DNA from: Bacteroidaceae bacterium
GTDB taxonomy: Bacteria; Bacteroidota; Bacteroidia; Bacteroidales; Bacteroidaceae
DNA: 37,636 bases
Direction: 5' to 3'
Assembly (NCBI GenBank): GCA_017556585.1
Contig: JAFYMP010000076.1
Span: forward strand, 1 to 37,636
Shown one piece after another: positions 26,328 through 35,235 of this stretch. The notes under the pieces are model-generated. The model ran no database searches. It was not told the origin of the DNA and saw nothing but the letters and a program-made list of their open reading frames with translations. The position numbers and the translations under genes are program-made. Numbering within the stretch: the first letter of the stretch is position 1; each line of letters starts with the position of its first letter.

Positions 26328-29300
26328 ATGAAGAAAAAATTAATGGTGTTGATGACCTGCCTATTTATGGGTATAGGTCTGGTAAACGCTCAGACACAGA
26401 AAGTAACAGGTACTGTTATTTCTGATGAAGATGGTTTACCTGTAATTGGTGCCACCATTCAGGTAGAAGGTACAGAAAGCATAGGTACCATTACCGACAT
26501 GGATGGTAAATTCGTTTTAGAGAACATACCAAGTTCTGCAAAGAATCTGGTAGTCTCATTTATCGGTATGGAAAAGCAGACTATTGCTATCAAACCTACT
26601 GTAAGTGTAGTATTGGTAGCCGATGCTGAAGTTCTGGACGAAGTAATGATTGTAGCTTATGGTACAGCTAAAAAATCATCCTTCACCGGTTCTGCACAGA
26701 CTTTGAAAACCGATGAAATCGAAAGAAGAACAGTAAGTAACGTAACCAAAGCATTGGACGGCTTGGCAACAGGTATCCAAGCTACATCAGGTAGCGGTCA
26801 GCCGGGTAGCAGCTCAAACATCTACATTCGCGGTTTGGGTTCTATCAACGCTTCAAACACTCCTCTGTACGTAGTTGATGGTATGCCATACGATGGTTCT
26901 ATCAGTGCTATTAATCCGGATGACATTGAAGCTATAACAGTGCTAAAAGATGCTTCAGCAGCAGCTCTTTATGGTGCTCGTGGTGCTAACGGTGTTATTA
27001 TGATCTCAACAAAGAAAGGTCAAAAAGGAAAATCTGAAGTTACTTTCAAGGCTATCACAGGTTTCTCTAGCCGTGCTCTTCCACGTTATGAAACAATGGA
27101 TCCAAAAGAATTCATTGAGGCACAGTATTCTGCTTTCTACAACGAATACGGCAATGACGCTATCTATGAAATGACACAAGGAGCAGGCAAAATCTTTGGT
27201 GTTAACGAGCAGTACAACCCATTCAACTATCCAATAGCAGAACTTATTGATACCGAAACAGGTCTTGTAAGAAGCGACGCAAAAATGCTTTGGAATGAAG
27301 ATTGGTTGGGTGCTATTACACGCGACAACGCAATGAGAAACGAATATGTTTTAGGATTCAACGGTGGTGATGATAAAACACAGTATATGTTCTCACTTGG
27401 TTATGTAAACGAAGACGGTATTCTTGAAACAACTAATTTCCAGCGCTATACCGGTCGTACAAATATTGAAACAAGTCCTGTAGAATGGTTTAAAGCCGGT
27501 TTGGGAATCAACTTCTCACACAGCAAATCAAATTCTTCACAGACAGACGCCAGTACTACAAGTAACGTATGGTACTCAGCACAGCTGATGGCACCTATCT
27601 ACCCTATTTATTATAGAGATAGAAATAACAACGGTGATTATATCTTAGACGAAGAAACAGGTGAAAAGATTTTTGACTATGGTAATAAAACTCGTCCAAG
27701 CGGTCAGCAGCAAAATTTCAACAGCATTGCAACACTTTATGACGACAAATATCAGTCAGAAACAAACAACCTCTCAGGTCGTACACACCTTAGCTTAGGT
27801 GGCTTGACAACAGGTTGGTCAAGAGGTATATCATTGACTGCAAACTTTGGTTTTGACTACTACAATGGCAATGTACTCCAGTACTATAATCCATTCTTTG
27901 GTAACGCTGAAAGTGTACATGGCAGAATCACCACTCAAAACACATCAAGTTTAGGTTTGACATTCAACCAGCTGTTCACATACAACCGCAGTTTTGGCAA
28001 CCACAACATTGACGCTCTCGTTGGTCACGAATGGTATTCATACGATACAAAATACCTATTAGGTGGTAAAACAGGTGTTCCTTTTGGCGGTTTATATGAA
28101 CTTGATGCAGCTACAACTATGACAAGTGTAGGTGGAGCAAGCGACCAGTACAGAATTGAATCATACATGGGTCGTCTTAACTACGACTACAATGAAAAAT
28201 ACTACCTTTCAGCAAGTTTGCGTAAGGATGGTTCTTCACGTTTCCACAAGGATTCACGTTGGGGTAACTTCTGGTCTATTGGCGGAAACTACAAGATTTC
28301 ATCTGAAAGATTCATGAAGGGTATTGAATGGTTGAGCAACCTATCAGTTCGCGCCAGCTATGGTGTTCAGGGTAATGATAATCTTGGTTCATACTATGCA
28401 TGGCAGTCACTTTACAACTTAGGCTATCCTGCAGCTAATAACTCAGGTGCATTGTTAGGCTCTATTTCAAGCAAAGACATCACTTGGGAAAGCAGTGAAA
28501 ATCTCAATATCGGTTTGGATGCAGGCTTGTTTGAACAGCGCGTACAGATTGGTCTTGAATGGTATAAGAGAACTACAACAGATATGTTGCTTTACTACCC
28601 TCTACCTCTCTCTACTGGTTTCGGCGGATACGATCGTAACTCAGGCGACATGATGAACAGCGGTATTGAAGCTACTATTAGCGGTTATCTTGTAAATCGC
28701 AAGAACTTTAGATGGAATATGACCGTTATGGCTTCTACTATGAACAATAAAGTTCTGAAACTTACTGACGATGGCAAAGACATTATCAGTGGCAATCAGA
28801 TTATTAGAGAAGGTGAAGCTCTCTATTCATACTACTTGAGCCGTTCTGCAGGTGTTGACCCATTCAATGGTGATCAATTGTATTGGGCAACAGTTGACAA
28901 GCAGGGTAATGAGGTAGAACCATACATCACAAACAGTTCTACACTAGCACAGGCATCACGTGTTATAGCAGGTAGCAAATTTGCTGATTTATTTGGTTCT
29001 ATCAACTCACAGATTCAGTACAAACAGTTTGATTTCTCTGTCTCAACAAACTACTCAATTGGCGGTGAAATGATTGACGGCGTTTATCAGGGTATGATGA
29101 GCTTCTACTATGCAGGTCAGACAAAGCACAAGAACTTAGCACGTGCATGGAAAAAAGTTGGTGACGTGACTGATATACACCGCTATATTATAGGTGGCAC
29201 CGAAACCTACACAGACGACATGCTTATTGATGCGTCATACTTTAGCATCAAAAACATCACTCTTGGTTATACACTACCAAAGAAGATGACCAATAAGATT

Positions 29301-29456
29301 GGTTTACAGGAGCTTAGAGTAGCTGCAAGCGGTGATAATCTACACACATTTACCCATCTTAAAGGTATGGACCCACAATATAGCATGACAGGTGGTACAA
29401 CATACGTATATGCTCCAACACGCACTATATCATTAAGATTGGATATCAAGTTCTAA
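26328..29456 (+). CDS. SusC/RagA family TonB-linked outer-membrane transporter, locus 2
   Basis: This 1042-residue protein has a signal peptide (MKKKLMVLMTCLFMGIGLVN, then AQ), a carboxypeptidase-like domain (VTGTVISDEDGLPVIGATIQ), a TonB box region (DEVMIVAYGTAKKSSFTGSA) and a plug (TPLYVVDGMPYDGS; ITVLKDASAAALYGARGANG). A long beta barrel follows, ending RTISLRLDIKF. It differs from locus 1 through most of its barrel, so the ligand is likely different. It acts with the SusD at 29476. A TTTTTTATG start has no strong ribosome site, as usual in this phylum. It diverges from locus 1 and shares the 526-base control region. Confidence 0.95.
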   Translation: MKKKLMVLMTCLFMGIGLVNAQTQKVTGTVISDEDGLPVIGATIQVEGTESIGTITDMDGKFVLENIPSSAKNLVVSFIGMEKQTIAIKPTVSVVLVADAEVLDEVMIVAYGTAKKSSFTGSAQTLKTDEIERRTVSNVTKALDGLATGIQATSGSGQPGSSSNIYIRGLGSINASNTPLYVVDGMPYDGSISAINPDDIEAITVLKDASAAALYGARGANGVIMISTKKGQKGKSEVTFKAITGFSSRALPRYETMDPKEFIEAQYSAFYNEYGNDAIYEMTQGAGKIFGVNEQYNPFNYPIAELIDTETGLVRSDAKMLWNEDWLGAITRDNAMRNEYVLGFNGGDDKTQYMFSLGYVNEDGILETTNFQRYTGRTNIETSPVEWFKAGLGINFSHSKSNSSQTDASTTSNVWYSAQLMAPIYPIYYRDRNNNGDYILDEETGEKIFDYGNKTRPSGQQQNFNSIATLYDDKYQSETNNLSGRTHLSLGGLTTGWSRGISLTANFGFDYYNGNVLQYYNPFFGNAESVHGRITTQNTSSLGLTFNQLFTYNRSFGNHNIDALVGHEWYSYDTKYLLGGKTGVPFGGLYELDAATTMTSVGGASDQYRIESYMGRLNYDYNEKYYLSASLRKDGSSRFHKDSRWGNFWSIGGNYKISSERFMKGIEWLSNLSVRASYGVQGNDNLGSYYAWQSLYNLGYPAANNSGALLGSISSKDITWESSENLNIGLDAGLFEQRVQIGLEWYKRTTTDMLLYYPLPLSTGFGGYDRNSGDMMNSGIEATISGYLVNRKNFRWNMTVMASTMNNKVLKLTDDGKDIISGNQIIREGEALYSYYLSRSAGVDPFNGDQLYWATVDKQGNEVEPYITNSSTLAQASRVIAGSKFADLFGSINSQIQYKQFDFSVSTNYSIGGEMIDGVYQGMMSFYYAGQTKHKNLARAWKKVGDVTDIHRYIIGGTETYTDDMLIDASYFSIKNITLGYTLPKKMTNKIGLQELRVAASGDNLHTFTHLKGMDPQYSMTGGTTYVYAPTRTISLRLDIKF

Positions 29457-29475
29457 TTAAACAATAAGAAAGATT

Positions 29476-30993
29476 ATGAAAAAAATATTTTTTGCAGCGA
29501 TACTTACAGGACTTGTTTCTCTTACCTCTTGCGATCAAGAGAAGTTAGAAACACTTCCTACTGACGAAGTATCTGTAGAACAGATCTTCAGCAGTGCAGA
29601 AGCCGCACAAACAGCCGTAAACGGCATATATCGTGCTATGTTTATGAACGGTTGGTCAAATGGTTGGGAATATGAGAATCCAGGTATAATGAGTACTCTG
29701 TTGTTCAAAGACCTTCAGGGAGAAGACCATTTAATGGCTGACAAAGGTAATGGATGGTTCTATTATGACTATGCATTCAACACAGATAACGACTATTCAA
29801 GCACAGCGGGAAGACAATATGCACAGTGGAATCTTTATTATACTATTGCATCACAGGCAAACTACGTTATAGCTCAGGAAGAAAGACTTAAATCTTTCGG
29901 TAACGAAGGTAAATATGTATTGGCTCAGGGATACGCATTAAGAGGTTTTGCATACTTCTGGCTATATAACATTTACTGTCAAGGTAATTATGCTGAGAAC
30001 AGCGATGCTCCAGGAATTCCTCTATACACAGAACCTACAACACCTGATACAAAAGGCAAGGGCCGTGGTACTGTAGCTGAAGTATTTACACAGGTAAATG
30101 CTGACTACAGAACAGCGGTAGAACTATTTACTGAAGCTGATGTAGAACAGAAAAACATAATGAACATTGACCTATATGCAACATACGCATTATGGGCACG
30201 TGTTGCACTTGCACAGGAAGATTGGGATAATGCATATTTATATGCTACTGAGGCCCTAAAGAAGCCAAAACTTACACGCGTTTCAACCATGGATGAATTA
30301 GGCGCTTTCAATGACATCAGCATGCCTAGTCTTTTCTGGGGATTCGAAGTAATAGCAGACCAAACAGGTCCTTACGGTCCATTCATGTCACACATGGACC
30401 TAAATGGTGGTTATGGAAATTCTGCACCGCAATGTATTGACGCTTGGTTGTGGAACAACATTTCTAACACTGACGCTCGTAAGAATAGTTGGTGGTATAA
30501 CCCGGCAGACACTGTTCCATTCGCTCAGTTAAAGTTCCAGTACAAGAATCTCGCTACTGCAACTGCTGATATGATTTATATGAGAGCAGAAGAGATGATT
30601 CTCGTTGCTGCCGAAGCAGCATGCCGTAATCAGGAGTATGAAACTGCTCGTAATCTATTAAAAGAATTAGGTACAAAACGTGATAGCGATTATGAAGCAA
30701 GATTGGCTGCTTTGACCGATGACGTTACTTATAGCGACAACACTCATGCACCGGTTATAACACTGTTGGAAGAGATTCTTTTCCAGCGTCGTATTGAGTT
30801 ATGGAGTGAAGGTATGGGACGTGCATACGATTTAGCTCGTTTGAATCTTGGTTATTCACGCGACTACAGTGGTTCTAACCACACATCAAAGAATGTATTG
30901 GAACCTGGAGATTATATGTTTGTTACTCTTATTCCACAGAAGGAGTTTGATAGCAACGATAGTATCAACATCCAAGATCAGAACCCACGTTAA
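29476..30993 (+). CDS. SusD/RagB family nutrient-binding lipoprotein, locus 2
   Basis: This 505-residue lipoprotein (lipobox LTSC, Cys19) carries SusD marks: TDEVSVEQIFSSAEAAQTAVNGIYRAMF at the N-terminal helix pair, KYVLAQGYALRGFAYFWLYNIYCQG in the tetratricopeptide-like core, MIYMRAEEMILVAAEAACRNQE and ILFQRRIELWSEGMGRAYDLARL at the C-terminal SusD domain. It follows susC by 19 bases. It belongs to the classical SusD type (PF14322/PF07980) rather than the SusD-like_2 type of locus 1, so the two loci are not recent duplicates. Confidence 0.94.
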   Translation: MKKIFFAAILTGLVSLTSCDQEKLETLPTDEVSVEQIFSSAEAAQTAVNGIYRAMFMNGWSNGWEYENPGIMSTLLFKDLQGEDHLMADKGNGWFYYDYAFNTDNDYSSTAGRQYAQWNLYYTIASQANYVIAQEERLKSFGNEGKYVLAQGYALRGFAYFWLYNIYCQGNYAENSDAPGIPLYTEPTTPDTKGKGRGTVAEVFTQVNADYRTAVELFTEADVEQKNIMNIDLYATYALWARVALAQEDWDNAYLYATEALKKPKLTRVSTMDELGAFNDISMPSLFWGFEVIADQTGPYGPFMSHMDLNGGYGNSAPQCIDAWLWNNISNTDARKNSWWYNPADTVPFAQLKFQYKNLATATADMIYMRAEEMILVAAEAACRNQEYETARNLLKELGTKRDSDYEARLAALTDDVTYSDNTHAPVITLLEEILFQRRIELWSEGMGRAYDLARLNLGYSRDYSGSNHTSKNVLEPGDYMFVTLIPQKEFDSNDSINIQDQNPR

Positions 30994-31016
30994 TAGTTAA
31001 AACTAATTAGATAATT

Positions 31017-31805
31017 ATGAAAAAGATTTTATATACTTTATCTATTGTACTCGCAACATGCACATTTTGCGCATGCGATGACAGCGATGAAATGGGTGTA
31101 TTGTATAATCCTACTAATACTGAAGCAATATTCACCTCAAGCAGTAGCGATTACTTCTATACATCAGCAGACACTAATGTATACCACATCACTATTCAAC
31201 GTGCCAATTCAAAAGGTAGTGCAGAAGTAGCAGTTGAAATTATTGATGAGACAGGTCTGTTTACAGCTCCTTCTACAGTTGTTTTTGAAGATGGTTCATA
31301 CGAAACTGCATTAGCAATATCTTTTGAAAAAGAACAATTAGAAATTGGAACCCCCTATTCAATAGGTTTAAAATTGCCTGATTTACCAATTGCTGGCAAA
31401 CAGACTTCTCACAAGCTAACAGTTACAAGAGACTATACTTGGGAATTCTTAGCTGAGTGCAATATGATTTCAGAGTTCTTTGGAGAAGGTACTGCTACTA
31501 TAGAAAAGGCTGCAGAGAACCCTTCATACATCAAGATTAAGGACCTCTATTCAGAAGGTCACGAGCTAAAATTGATGTTAGCAGGTGATGGTTCTATCTC
31601 TATGCTTCAGGACGTGAATGGATATGGTTTTTACGATATCACAACAGGCTACAAACACCCTAATTACGGTATGGTTTACGCATACCTAATCCCTGTCCCA
31701 AGTGTTACATATTATGATGCAGATACAAATCTCATAAATCTATATATGTATTACTATGTAGGTGCCGGTGGTTTTGGATATTTCAACGATGTTATTACTT
31801 GGTAA
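31017..31805 (+). CDS. lipoprotein of SusCD locus 2, unknown ligand
   Basis: This 262-residue protein has a lipobox (FCACD; Cys20 likely) and a beta-rich body. Residues about 35-130 look like an Ig/Calx-beta-type domain (VYHITIQRANSKGSAEVAVEI ... HKLTVTRDY), as in the DUF1735/DUF4843-type lipoproteins of SusCD loci. A C-terminal domain of Tyr/Gly-rich strands follows. It is 23 bases after susD and ends at a strong terminator, closing the operon. A surface ligand-binding role is inferred from position. Confidence 0.72.
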   Translation: MKKILYTLSIVLATCTFCACDDSDEMGVLYNPTNTEAIFTSSSSDYFYTSADTNVYHITIQRANSKGSAEVAVEIIDETGLFTAPSTVVFEDGSYETALAISFEKEQLEIGTPYSIGLKLPDLPIAGKQTSHKLTVTRDYTWEFLAECNMISEFFGEGTATIEKAAENPSYIKIKDLYSEGHELKLMLAGDGSISMLQDVNGYGFYDITTGYKHPNYGMVYAYLIPVPSVTYYDADTNLINLYMYYYVGAGGFGYFNDVITW

Positions 31806-31832
31806 TAATATTTTATCCTAAATAATATTTCT

Positions 31833-31869
31833 TAAGAGGTTGTGCAACGGAGCACAACCTCTTATTTTT
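31833..31869 (+). terminator. terminator of SusCD locus 2
   Basis: A perfect 13-bp stem, TAAGAGGTTGTGC with GCACAACCTCTTA, around a 6-base loop is followed by TTTTTG. It marks the end of the resident operon and the left limit of the accessory island. Confidence 0.9.
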
Positions 31870-31880
31870 GCAATGCAACA

Positions 31881-32029
31881 TCACAATCCTTGCTGATACG
31901 CATCCACAAGACTTATTATTCTGCTGTTTGCTTCATCTATCTTTGAATTATCTATAGCAGAAAGATATATACGTGTAGTCTGTTCTGTAGTATGCCCTAA
32001 TGCCGCACTTATTACAGAAATAGGCACAT
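31881..32029 (-). pseudogene. 3' fragment of a tyrosine recombinase gene
   Basis: Read on the minus strand this gives the last domain of an integrase (VPISVISAALGHTT, EQTTRIYLSAID, then AYQQGL and a stop). It contains the catalytic Tyr and the second conserved His but has no 5' part. Bases 31903-32029 match 33853-33979 with 3 differences in 127. Its final residues (VDAYQQGL) differ from the intact integrase (VDL), so it descends from a related but distinct copy. It cannot make a working protein. Confidence 0.9.
31903..32029. repeat. 127-bp direct repeat, left copy
   Basis: It matches 33853-33979 at 124 of 127 positions. The two copies are exactly 1950 bases apart, in direct orientation, and bracket the AbiE pair. 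Confidence 0.95.
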
Positions 32030-32092
32030 CACAGGAACACTACTCATCAAATTAGTTAACTCAATATTGAATAAAAATATTTGTAAATAGAG

Positions 32093-32123
32093 TTGGCGTT
32101 GTCACAAATTTACCGTATTTTTG
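32093..32123 (+). promoter_or_regulatory. promoter of the abiE operon
   Basis: TTG (32093-32095), 20 bases, then TATTTTTG (32116-32123) fit the Bacteroidetes promoter. The implied start near 32127 gives a leader of about 14 bases before ATG 32142. Confidence 0.7.
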
Positions 32124-32128
32124 TGACA
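32100..32128. promoter_or_regulatory. dyad operator over the abiE promoter
   Basis: TGTCACAAA (32100-32108) and TTTGTGACA (32120-32128) are perfect 9-base inverted halves. The right half covers the TTTG of the -7 box, so a bound protein would block the promoter. AbiEi antitoxins are known to repress their own operon through inverted repeats in the promoter, so AbiEi is the likely ligand. Confidence 0.65.
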
Positions 32129-32141
32129 CATCAAAAGCTAT

Positions 32142-32747
32142 ATGGATAGTGTAACATCTAAAATAAAACAACAAATTTTGAACTTGGAGAGAGGAAGCAT
32201 CTTCTTTCCTGATGATTTTGTTGACTTAGGTACACCAGAAGCCATTAGGCAAACTTTGACAAGATTCTGTAAAGAGGGACTGATAATAAGGATTGCACAA
32301 GGTATTTATTGCTACCCTGAAATTGAAGAAAAATTAGGACTAGGTATATTACAACCATCATTTGAACATATAGCAGAAGCAATGGCACAACGAGACCACG
32401 CCCGAATTGTTCCTACAGGCGCGTATGCTCTAAATATACTTGGACTTTCAACACAAGTTCCCATGAATTATGTATATCTTACGGATGGTTCAAAGAGGCA
32501 CGTTCAAATATCCAATGGCAGAGGAATAACATTTAAGAACACAGCACCAAAGAATCTGGCGTTTCAAAGCCGTTTGGCAATGCTTATTACATTCGCTCTA
32601 AAATCATTAAAAAAAGAAAATATTGAAGATTGGCATATAAAGCGGATTAGAGAATTGTTGCAAAATGAACAAAAAGAATCTGTTATGGCAGACTTTAAGT
32701 TAATACCAGTGTGGATTAGAAACATAATTAAACAAGCATATGAATAA
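32142..32747 (+). CDS. abiEi: AbiEi-type antitoxin (type IV toxin-antitoxin, DUF6088)
   Basis: This 201-residue protein has an N-terminal winged-helix DNA-binding region (residues about 5-60: FFPDDFVDLGTPEAIRQTL, then GLIIRIAQGIYCYP) and a C-terminal domain (HARIVPTGAYALNILGLSTQ) as in AbiEi/DUF6088 antitoxins. These proteins neutralise the AbiEii toxin without stable contact and repress their operon. The gene overlaps abiEii by 8 bases, so translation is coupled. Context between two integrase 3' ends suggests mobile cargo; AbiE systems are known as abortive-infection phage defences and plasmid stabilisers. Confidence 0.85.
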   Translation: MDSVTSKIKQQILNLERGSIFFPDDFVDLGTPEAIRQTLTRFCKEGLIIRIAQGIYCYPEIEEKLGLGILQPSFEHIAEAMAQRDHARIVPTGAYALNILGLSTQVPMNYVYLTDGSKRHVQISNGRGITFKNTAPKNLAFQSRLAMLITFALKSLKKENIEDWHIKRIRELLQNEQKESVMADFKLIPVWIRNIIKQAYE

Positions 32748-33750
32748 TTACTTTTCACTAACGATTGAAGAACAACAACAAGTTTTACAAGCAGTTGAAG
32801 GACACATAGGTTTACCAGCACAAGCAATTGAGAAGGATTTGTGGGTTACAACCATCTTACAGATAGTTTTCACTCTTCCATTTGCAGACAAACTGATATT
32901 CAAGGGAGGAACTTCATTGAGTAAGGTAGGAAAACATATCAGCAGATTCTCCGAAGATATAGACCTTGCTGTTGACCGTTCACTATTTGGTTTGAAGGGC
33001 GATTTAACAAAGAAACAGATTAAAAAGCTCCGTAAAGCATCATCCGTATTTGTTCGTGAAGACTTCTTTATGGCTTTATCTGACGCTATCAATAAATTTG
33101 GATTGACCACATTATGTACAATAGAACCAGAGCAAGATGGTAAAGGCGATAATACCTATCCAGAGCCACGAAAGATATGGATAACATATAAGAGTGTCAT
33201 TCAGGGTGAATTAGACTACTTAAAACCTGTTATTATGTTGGAAATCGGTGCCCGCTCCCTGTCAGAGCCATATGCAATGAATAAGATAAAGAGCCTTGTA
33301 GAAGAGAATTTCCCAGCTATTCAAACTAGCGTTGTTGATTCCGAGATTGCGACAGCAGTTGCAGGAAAAACATTTTTAGAAAAGGTATTCTTATTACATG
33401 AACTATTCTCTGTTTCAGGACATGGTGCTAATGCAAATAGAAAATCACGCCATTTGTACGACCTTTATCAGATGATGGATAGGGATTTTGCAATAGCTGC
33501 TGTAAAGGATGATGAGTTGTGGGAAAATATCAGGCACCATAGAGAAATATTCACTTCAGTTAAAGATATGGACTACACACCTGATATTCGCAAAAGAATA
33601 GTCCTAATACCTCGTGAAGATATTATTACCATTTGGGAAAAGGATTATGCAGAAATGTTAGCAAATATGATTTATGGTTCTGGCAAGCCGACCTTCAAAC
33701 AAATTATAGAAAAGATGCAAGTTTTACAGGATAGATTTAAACAGGGTTAA
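32740..33750 (+). CDS. abiEii: AbiEii-type toxin, nucleotidyltransferase
   Basis: This 336-residue protein shows the nucleotidyltransferase signature of AbiEii/AbiGii: KGGTSLSK (55-62) and SEDIDL (71-76, Asp73 and Asp75 as metal ligands). Downstream motifs include a Lys-rich ATAVAGKTFLEKVFLLHELFS (about 205-225) and SRHLYDLYQMMD, typical of the family. AbiEii is reported to transfer nucleotides, probably to tRNA or other targets, and to be GTP-linked; the target here is not known. The motifs are intact, so it is likely active. No terminator for it is evident; the A run at 33765 belongs to the opposite-strand terminator. Confidence 0.88.
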   Translation: MNNYFSLTIEEQQQVLQAVEGHIGLPAQAIEKDLWVTTILQIVFTLPFADKLIFKGGTSLSKVGKHISRFSEDIDLAVDRSLFGLKGDLTKKQIKKLRKASSVFVREDFFMALSDAINKFGLTTLCTIEPEQDGKGDNTYPEPRKIWITYKSVIQGELDYLKPVIMLEIGARSLSEPYAMNKIKSLVEENFPAIQTSVVDSEIATAVAGKTFLEKVFLLHELFSVSGHGANANRKSRHLYDLYQMMDRDFAIAAVKDDELWENIRHHREIFTSVKDMDYTPDIRKRIVLIPREDIITIWEKDYAEMLANMIYGSGKPTFKQIIEKMQVLQDRFKQG

Positions 33751-33764
33751 TACTGTTTGTTTTG

Positions 33765-33803
33765 AAAAAAAAATCTGCATCATTTTCTAACTTATGATGC
33801 AGA
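33765..33803 (-). terminator. terminator of the intact integrase gene
   Basis: On the minus strand TCTGCATCAT, a 10-base loop and ATGATGCAGA form a 10-bp perfect stem followed by T9. A third ATGATGCA occurs at 33814, close by. Placed 43 bases past the integrase stop. Confidence 0.85.
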
Positions 33804-33845
33804 ATATAATTATATGATGCAATTAAGTATCTTTTTATAAAATCA

Positions 33846-35039
33846 TCATAAGTCCACAAGACTTATTATTCTGCTGTTTGCTTCATCAATCTTTGAACTA
33901 TCTATAGCAGAAAGATATATACGTGTAGTCTGTTCCGTAGTATGCCCTAATGCCGCACTTATTACAGAAATAGGCACATTACTATTCTGTGCCATGGTAG
34001 CCCAACTATGACGAGCCACATACGATGTAAGTGACACGTCTAATTCGGCATACTTTGAGAGTTTTTTTAGATTTGCATTGTATCTGTTTACAGCCTTACG
34101 ATATTGCTGATAAGACTTTGAATAGATATCCGAAACTAATATTGGAAACAAAAATTCTGAATCGGACACATTATAACGCTCTATGATTTTTTGCATACAT
34201 GGTTCAATTTTTACTGACAATCTCTGCCCTGTTTTACGTCTTGTATAGCACAACACATTACTGGAAATTGAGGACTTCTTAAGAAAAGCCATATCTACAA
34301 AAGCCATCCCCCTGGCATAAAAGCTAAAGAGAAACAAATCTCGTGCAAACTGCAATGCCGGTTTATCAGACAAATCAAGTCTTGATATTATTGACAATAT
34401 TTGCGGTTGTACAGCACGTTTTCTGGTTACATCTACACCGGTATAAACATTAGCAAATGGATTTGTCTGCAAAACTAGCCGTTGTCTTACAGCCTTATTA
34501 TACACAGAGCGTAATATCCTCATATAAAAAGACATAGAATTACGTTTCAGTCCTCTATTTAGCAAATACAAATCATATCTTTCAACAAGCGTTTCGGTAA
34601 GACAATCTATTCCTATATTGTACCCATCCAAAAAATCCATAAAACTGTATAACGTGTGAAGATAATTATTTGCAGTACCAAGTTTTTTGAATTGTATCAA
34701 TTTAAGAATTTGCATACACATATACGATAAAAAACCTTGCTCATCATTATTTGCATTAAACCTGATCGATATTTCATTCACATTATACAACTTGATTTTA
34801 TCTGACAATCTTCTATCTATTAGCTTCAACAACAAAATATCCGCTTCTATCCTATCTATATAACTAATTGTTTGATTATTTGCCACAACCGATGCTTTAT
34901 ATTTATTCCAATATTTCTCAGGTAGATTTATACCGGTTACAACAGAAGTTTTTTCAGCATTATGAGTAATATTATATAGTATTACCCCTACTCTTTGTCT
35001 TACATTTGTAATTTTAAATTGTACCTTAAAAGTTGCCAT
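33846..35039 (-). CDS. tyrosine recombinase / site-specific integrase
   Basis: This 397-residue protein has an N-terminal arm-binding domain (MATFKVQFKITNVRQRVGV, then LPEKYWNKYK), a SAM-like core-binding domain (about 105-205, with FMDFLDGYNIGIDCLTETLV) and a catalytic domain. Catalytic residues visible: Arg in FSFYARGMAFVDMA, Arg-His in VARHSWATMA, and Tyr in TEQTTRIYLSA. This is the Bacteroidetes integrase class used by conjugative and mobilisable elements and by invertible-region recombinases. Its last 127 bases are repeated at 31903. Upstream lies a dyad and a tRNA-Gly half, so it probably mediates integration at that tRNA or recombination of the neighbouring repeats. No excisionase or transfer gene is in the window. 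Confidence 0.92.
   Translation of the reverse strand: MATFKVQFKITNVRQRVGVILYNITHNAEKTSVVTGINLPEKYWNKYKASVVANNQTISYIDRIEADILLLKLIDRRLSDKIKLYNVNEISIRFNANNDEQGFLSYMCMQILKLIQFKKLGTANNYLHTLYSFMDFLDGYNIGIDCLTETLVERYDLYLLNRGLKRNSMSFYMRILRSVYNKAVRQRLVLQTNPFANVYTGVDVTRKRAVQPQILSIISRLDLSDKPALQFARDLFLFSFYARGMAFVDMAFLKKSSISSNVLCYTRRKTGQRLSVKIEPCMQKIIERYNVSDSEFLFPILVSDIYSKSYQQYRKAVNRYNANLKKLSKYAELDVSLTSYVARHSWATMAQNSNVPISVISAALGHTTEQTTRIYLSAIDSSKIDEANSRIISLVDL
33853..33979. repeat. 127-bp direct repeat, right copy (3' end of intact integrase)
   Basis: It is the partner of 31903-32029 and codes for the C-terminal residues of the integrase, including the catalytic Tyr. The similarity stops just before the integrase stop codon. 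Confidence 0.95.
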
Positions 35040-35139
35040 TTTTTCTTTGTTTTAATTTGTTATTGTTTGTAGTTTATTGAATCTATTGAAGATACGCTTA
35101 TAAGCCGTTTAAGAGAAATCAAGTCATTTCACCTTTACA

Positions 35140-35160
35140 TATACAATCAAAAATTGTATA
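35140..35160. promoter_or_regulatory. dyad upstream of the integrase gene
   Basis: TATACAAT and ATTGTATA are perfect 8-base halves around CAAAA, about 100 bases upstream of the integrase start. It could be an operator or recombinase arm site; the half-site resembles those of the higBA operator (TATACAA). Confidence 0.4.
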
Positions 35161-35204
35161 ATTTGGTTCTTTATGAAAAAAAGAGAAAAAAAACGGGAAA
35201 TAAA

Positions 35205-35235
35205 TTTGTACTTTACAACAAAAGCCTTACCTTTG
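35205..35235 (+). promoter_or_regulatory. promoter of the tRNA-Gly transcript
   Basis: TTTG (35205-35208), 19 bases, TACCTTTG (35228-35235) match the consensus exactly. A GCTTTC-AACG-GAAAGC hairpin (35240-35255) follows at once. The tRNA starts about 240 bases later, and the half tRNA lies in between. The 35040-35365 stretch holds no credible gene. Confidence 0.7.
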
